Of a stretch of DNA of 64,000 nt, positions 62,795 to 64,000 are shown in pieces; position 1 is the first letter of the stretch; each line of letters opens with the position of its first letter. A program made the translations under genes and the position numbers. The notes under the pieces are model-generated. The model worked only from the letters and a program-made list of their open reading frames with translations, was not told where the DNA came from and searched no databases. The stretch comes from Sphingobacterium corticibacter (GTDB lineage: Bacteria; Bacteroidota; Bacteroidia; Sphingobacteriales; Sphingobacteriaceae), in assembly GCF_003076635.1 (NCBI RefSeq), contig NZ_QDKG01000001.1:558001-622000 (forward strand). The letters run 5' to 3'.

Positions 62795-64000
62795 ATGTGC
62801 GGGATTATTGCAGCATTTGACATAAAGAAATCAGAAGAAACGCTGAGACCGCAGGTCTTAGAAATGTCTAAACGTATACGCCATAGAGGACCAGATTGGT
62901 CTGGTATATTTAGTTCTTCTAAAGCGCTATTAGCGCATGAGCGCTTGGCGATTGTGGATCCACAATCGGGTAGCCAGCCTTTGTACAGCGCAGACAAGCA
63001 AGTGGTGTTAGCCGTGAATGGTGAGATTTACAATCATCGTGAGTTGCGTGCTACTTTGCCCGATTATCCATTTGCTACACAGTCCGACTCAGAAGTTATC
63101 CTGGCTTTGTATTTAGAGCGTGGTGCATCTTTCTTAGCAGAGTTGAATGGTATTTTTGGATTTGCCTTGTACGACGCCCGCAACGATAGCTTTTTGATCG
63201 CTCGTGATCATATGGGGATCATTCCACTGTATTACGGCTATGATGATGATGAGCAACTATTTGTCGCATCTGAGTTGAAGTCTTTAGAAGGGTTTTGCAC
63301 TAAAATCGAACAATTTCCTCCGGGACATTATATCTATAGCGCAGAAAGTACGGCTCCACAACGCTGGTATTCCAAAGATTGGGAATCATTTGATGCAGTA
63401 TCTGAAAATAAAACTGATATTGATGAACTTAGACAAGCATTAGAGGATGCAGTACACCGTCAATTGATGTCGGATGTGCCTTATGGTGTATTGCTTTCTG
63501 GTGGTTTGGATTCTTCTGTTATCGCTGCGATTACCAAGAAATATGCATCCAAGCGTGTAGAATCTGACGATGCGGAAGAGGCGTGGTACCCACGTCTGCA
63601 TTCGTTTGCTGTCGGCTTGCAAGGCGCACCGGATTTGATCGCTGCCAAGAAAGCTGCTGACCACATCGGTACGATTCACCATGAGATTAACTTTACTATT
63701 CAAGAAGGTTTGGACGCTATTCGTGACGTTATTTATCATTTGGAAACCTATGATGTGACCACGATTAGAGCATCTACGCCGATGTATCTACTGGCTCGTG
63801 TCATCAAGTCGATGGGTATCAAAATGGTGCTTTCAGGAGAAGGTTCTGATGAGTTATTTGGCGGCTACTTATATTTCCACAAAGCGCCTAATGCGCAAGA
63901 ATTCCACGAAGAGACGGTACGCAAGCTCAAAAAATTATATCTCTATGATTGTTTGCGAGCCAACAAATCATTGGCTGCTTGGGGAGTTGAAGGTCGTGTT
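62795..64000 (+). CDS. asnB: Asparagine synthase (glutamine-hydrolysing), partial (3' end outside window)
   Basis: 402 codons visible, open at the right edge. Met-Cys2 begins the N-terminal glutaminase (class II amidotransferase): CGIIAAF, RIRHRGPDWSG, LAIVDPQSGSQPL, NGEIYNH and SDSEVI. The synthetase domain follows with the ATP-pyrophosphatase loop LLSGGLDSSV. It makes Asn from Asp, Gln and ATP. This resembles E. coli AsnB in size and layout. A DNA region of about 170 bp upstream is AT-rich. Confidence 0.96.
   Translation, partial: MCGIIAAFDIKKSEETLRPQVLEMSKRIRHRGPDWSGIFSSSKALLAHERLAIVDPQSGSQPLYSADKQVVLAVNGEIYNHRELRATLPDYPFATQSDSEVILALYLERGASFLAELNGIFGFALYDARNDSFLIARDHMGIIPLYYGYDDDEQLFVASELKSLEGFCTKIEQFPPGHYIYSAESTAPQRWYSKDWESFDAVSENKTDIDELRQALEDAVHRQLMSDVPYGVLLSGGLDSSVIAAITKKYASKRVESDDAEEAWYPRLHSFAVGLQGAPDLIAAKKAADHIGTIHHEINFTIQEGLDAIRDVIYHLETYDVTTIRASTPMYLLARVIKSMGIKMVLSGEGSDELFGGYLYFHKAPNAQEFHEETVRKLKKLYLYDCLRANKSLAAWGVEGRV

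Overview
The window comes from a Bacteroidota chromosome, most likely Sphingobacteriaceae (Sphingobacterium/Pedobacter type). The evidence is two SusC/SusD pairs, an ECF-sigma/FecR regulatory pair, weak Shine-Dalgarno sequences, Bacteroidota-type promoters (TTTG, 19-21 bp, TAnnTTTG) and many lipoproteins. The species call is inference. No rRNA, tRNA, CRISPR array, prophage or intact insertion sequence was seen.

Region 1 (1-8.8 kb, all leftward) is a nutrient-uptake locus: ECF sigma factor, FecR anti-sigma, SusC with an N-terminal STN signalling domain, SusD, an exported endonuclease/exonuclease/phosphatase-fold lipoprotein and a Tat-exported Gfo/Idh/MocA oxidoreductase cut by the window edge. 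Region 2 (9-16.2 kb) holds a Bacteroidota protein of unknown function coupled to an esterase lipoprotein, a GNAT acetyltransferase, a PhrB/FeS-BCP-like photolyase that lacks the usual iron-sulfur cysteines, Lon protease and a TPR protein. REP-like repeats follow at 16.3-16.6 kb. Region 3 (16.6-22.5 kb) is an amino acid permease, a feoA-feoB-small Cys-rich peptide operon, a divergent MarR-type regulator, a ZIP metal transporter and a PAP2 phosphatase.

Region 4 (22.7-31.2 kb) has phosphoglucosamine mutase, a second SusC/SusD pair (the SusC has a duplicated N-terminal beta-sandwich) and an orphan histidine kinase. Region 5 (31.2-35 kb) is a leftward operon of a di-haem cytochrome, a Rieske lipoprotein and a porin. 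It is divergent from a DtxR/MntR-type metalloregulator, with TTAG-type inverted repeats between them. Region 6 (35-40.6 kb) carries an NlpE-like lipoprotein, stress proteins (FMN-binding split-barrel, glutathione peroxidase), an aromatic amino acid hydroxylase and a Glu/Leu/Phe/Val dehydrogenase. The dehydrogenase is preceded by a roughly 330-nt leader with two small ORFs and hairpins.

Region 7 (40.6-52.4 kb) includes a DAG-kinase-like protein, a response regulator with an AraC domain, an NYN/LOTUS protein, KatG, a TIGR01777 epimerase, a YiiX hydrolase, a metallophosphoesterase, FabH and an exported superoxide dismutase. The gaps in this region contain four copies of a dispersed structured element: a hairpin with a GGGG(A) loop, then a conserved ACTAACCAATTATTAACC-type tract. 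It may be a small-RNA/terminator family read leftward, and it is the strongest unexplained signal in the window. Region 8 (52.4-64 kb) has a CRP regulator, a MscS channel, AlkB overlapping an Ada-type regulator/methyltransferase, a ClC transporter, a divergent DASH-like cryptochrome, a Rossmann protein, a UbiD decarboxylase and the 5' two-thirds of asnB.

Recurring themes are metal homeostasis (Feo, ZIP, DtxR), oxidative and DNA-damage defence (KatG, SOD, GPx, Ada, AlkB, two photolyase-family flavoproteins) and glycan/nutrient uptake.
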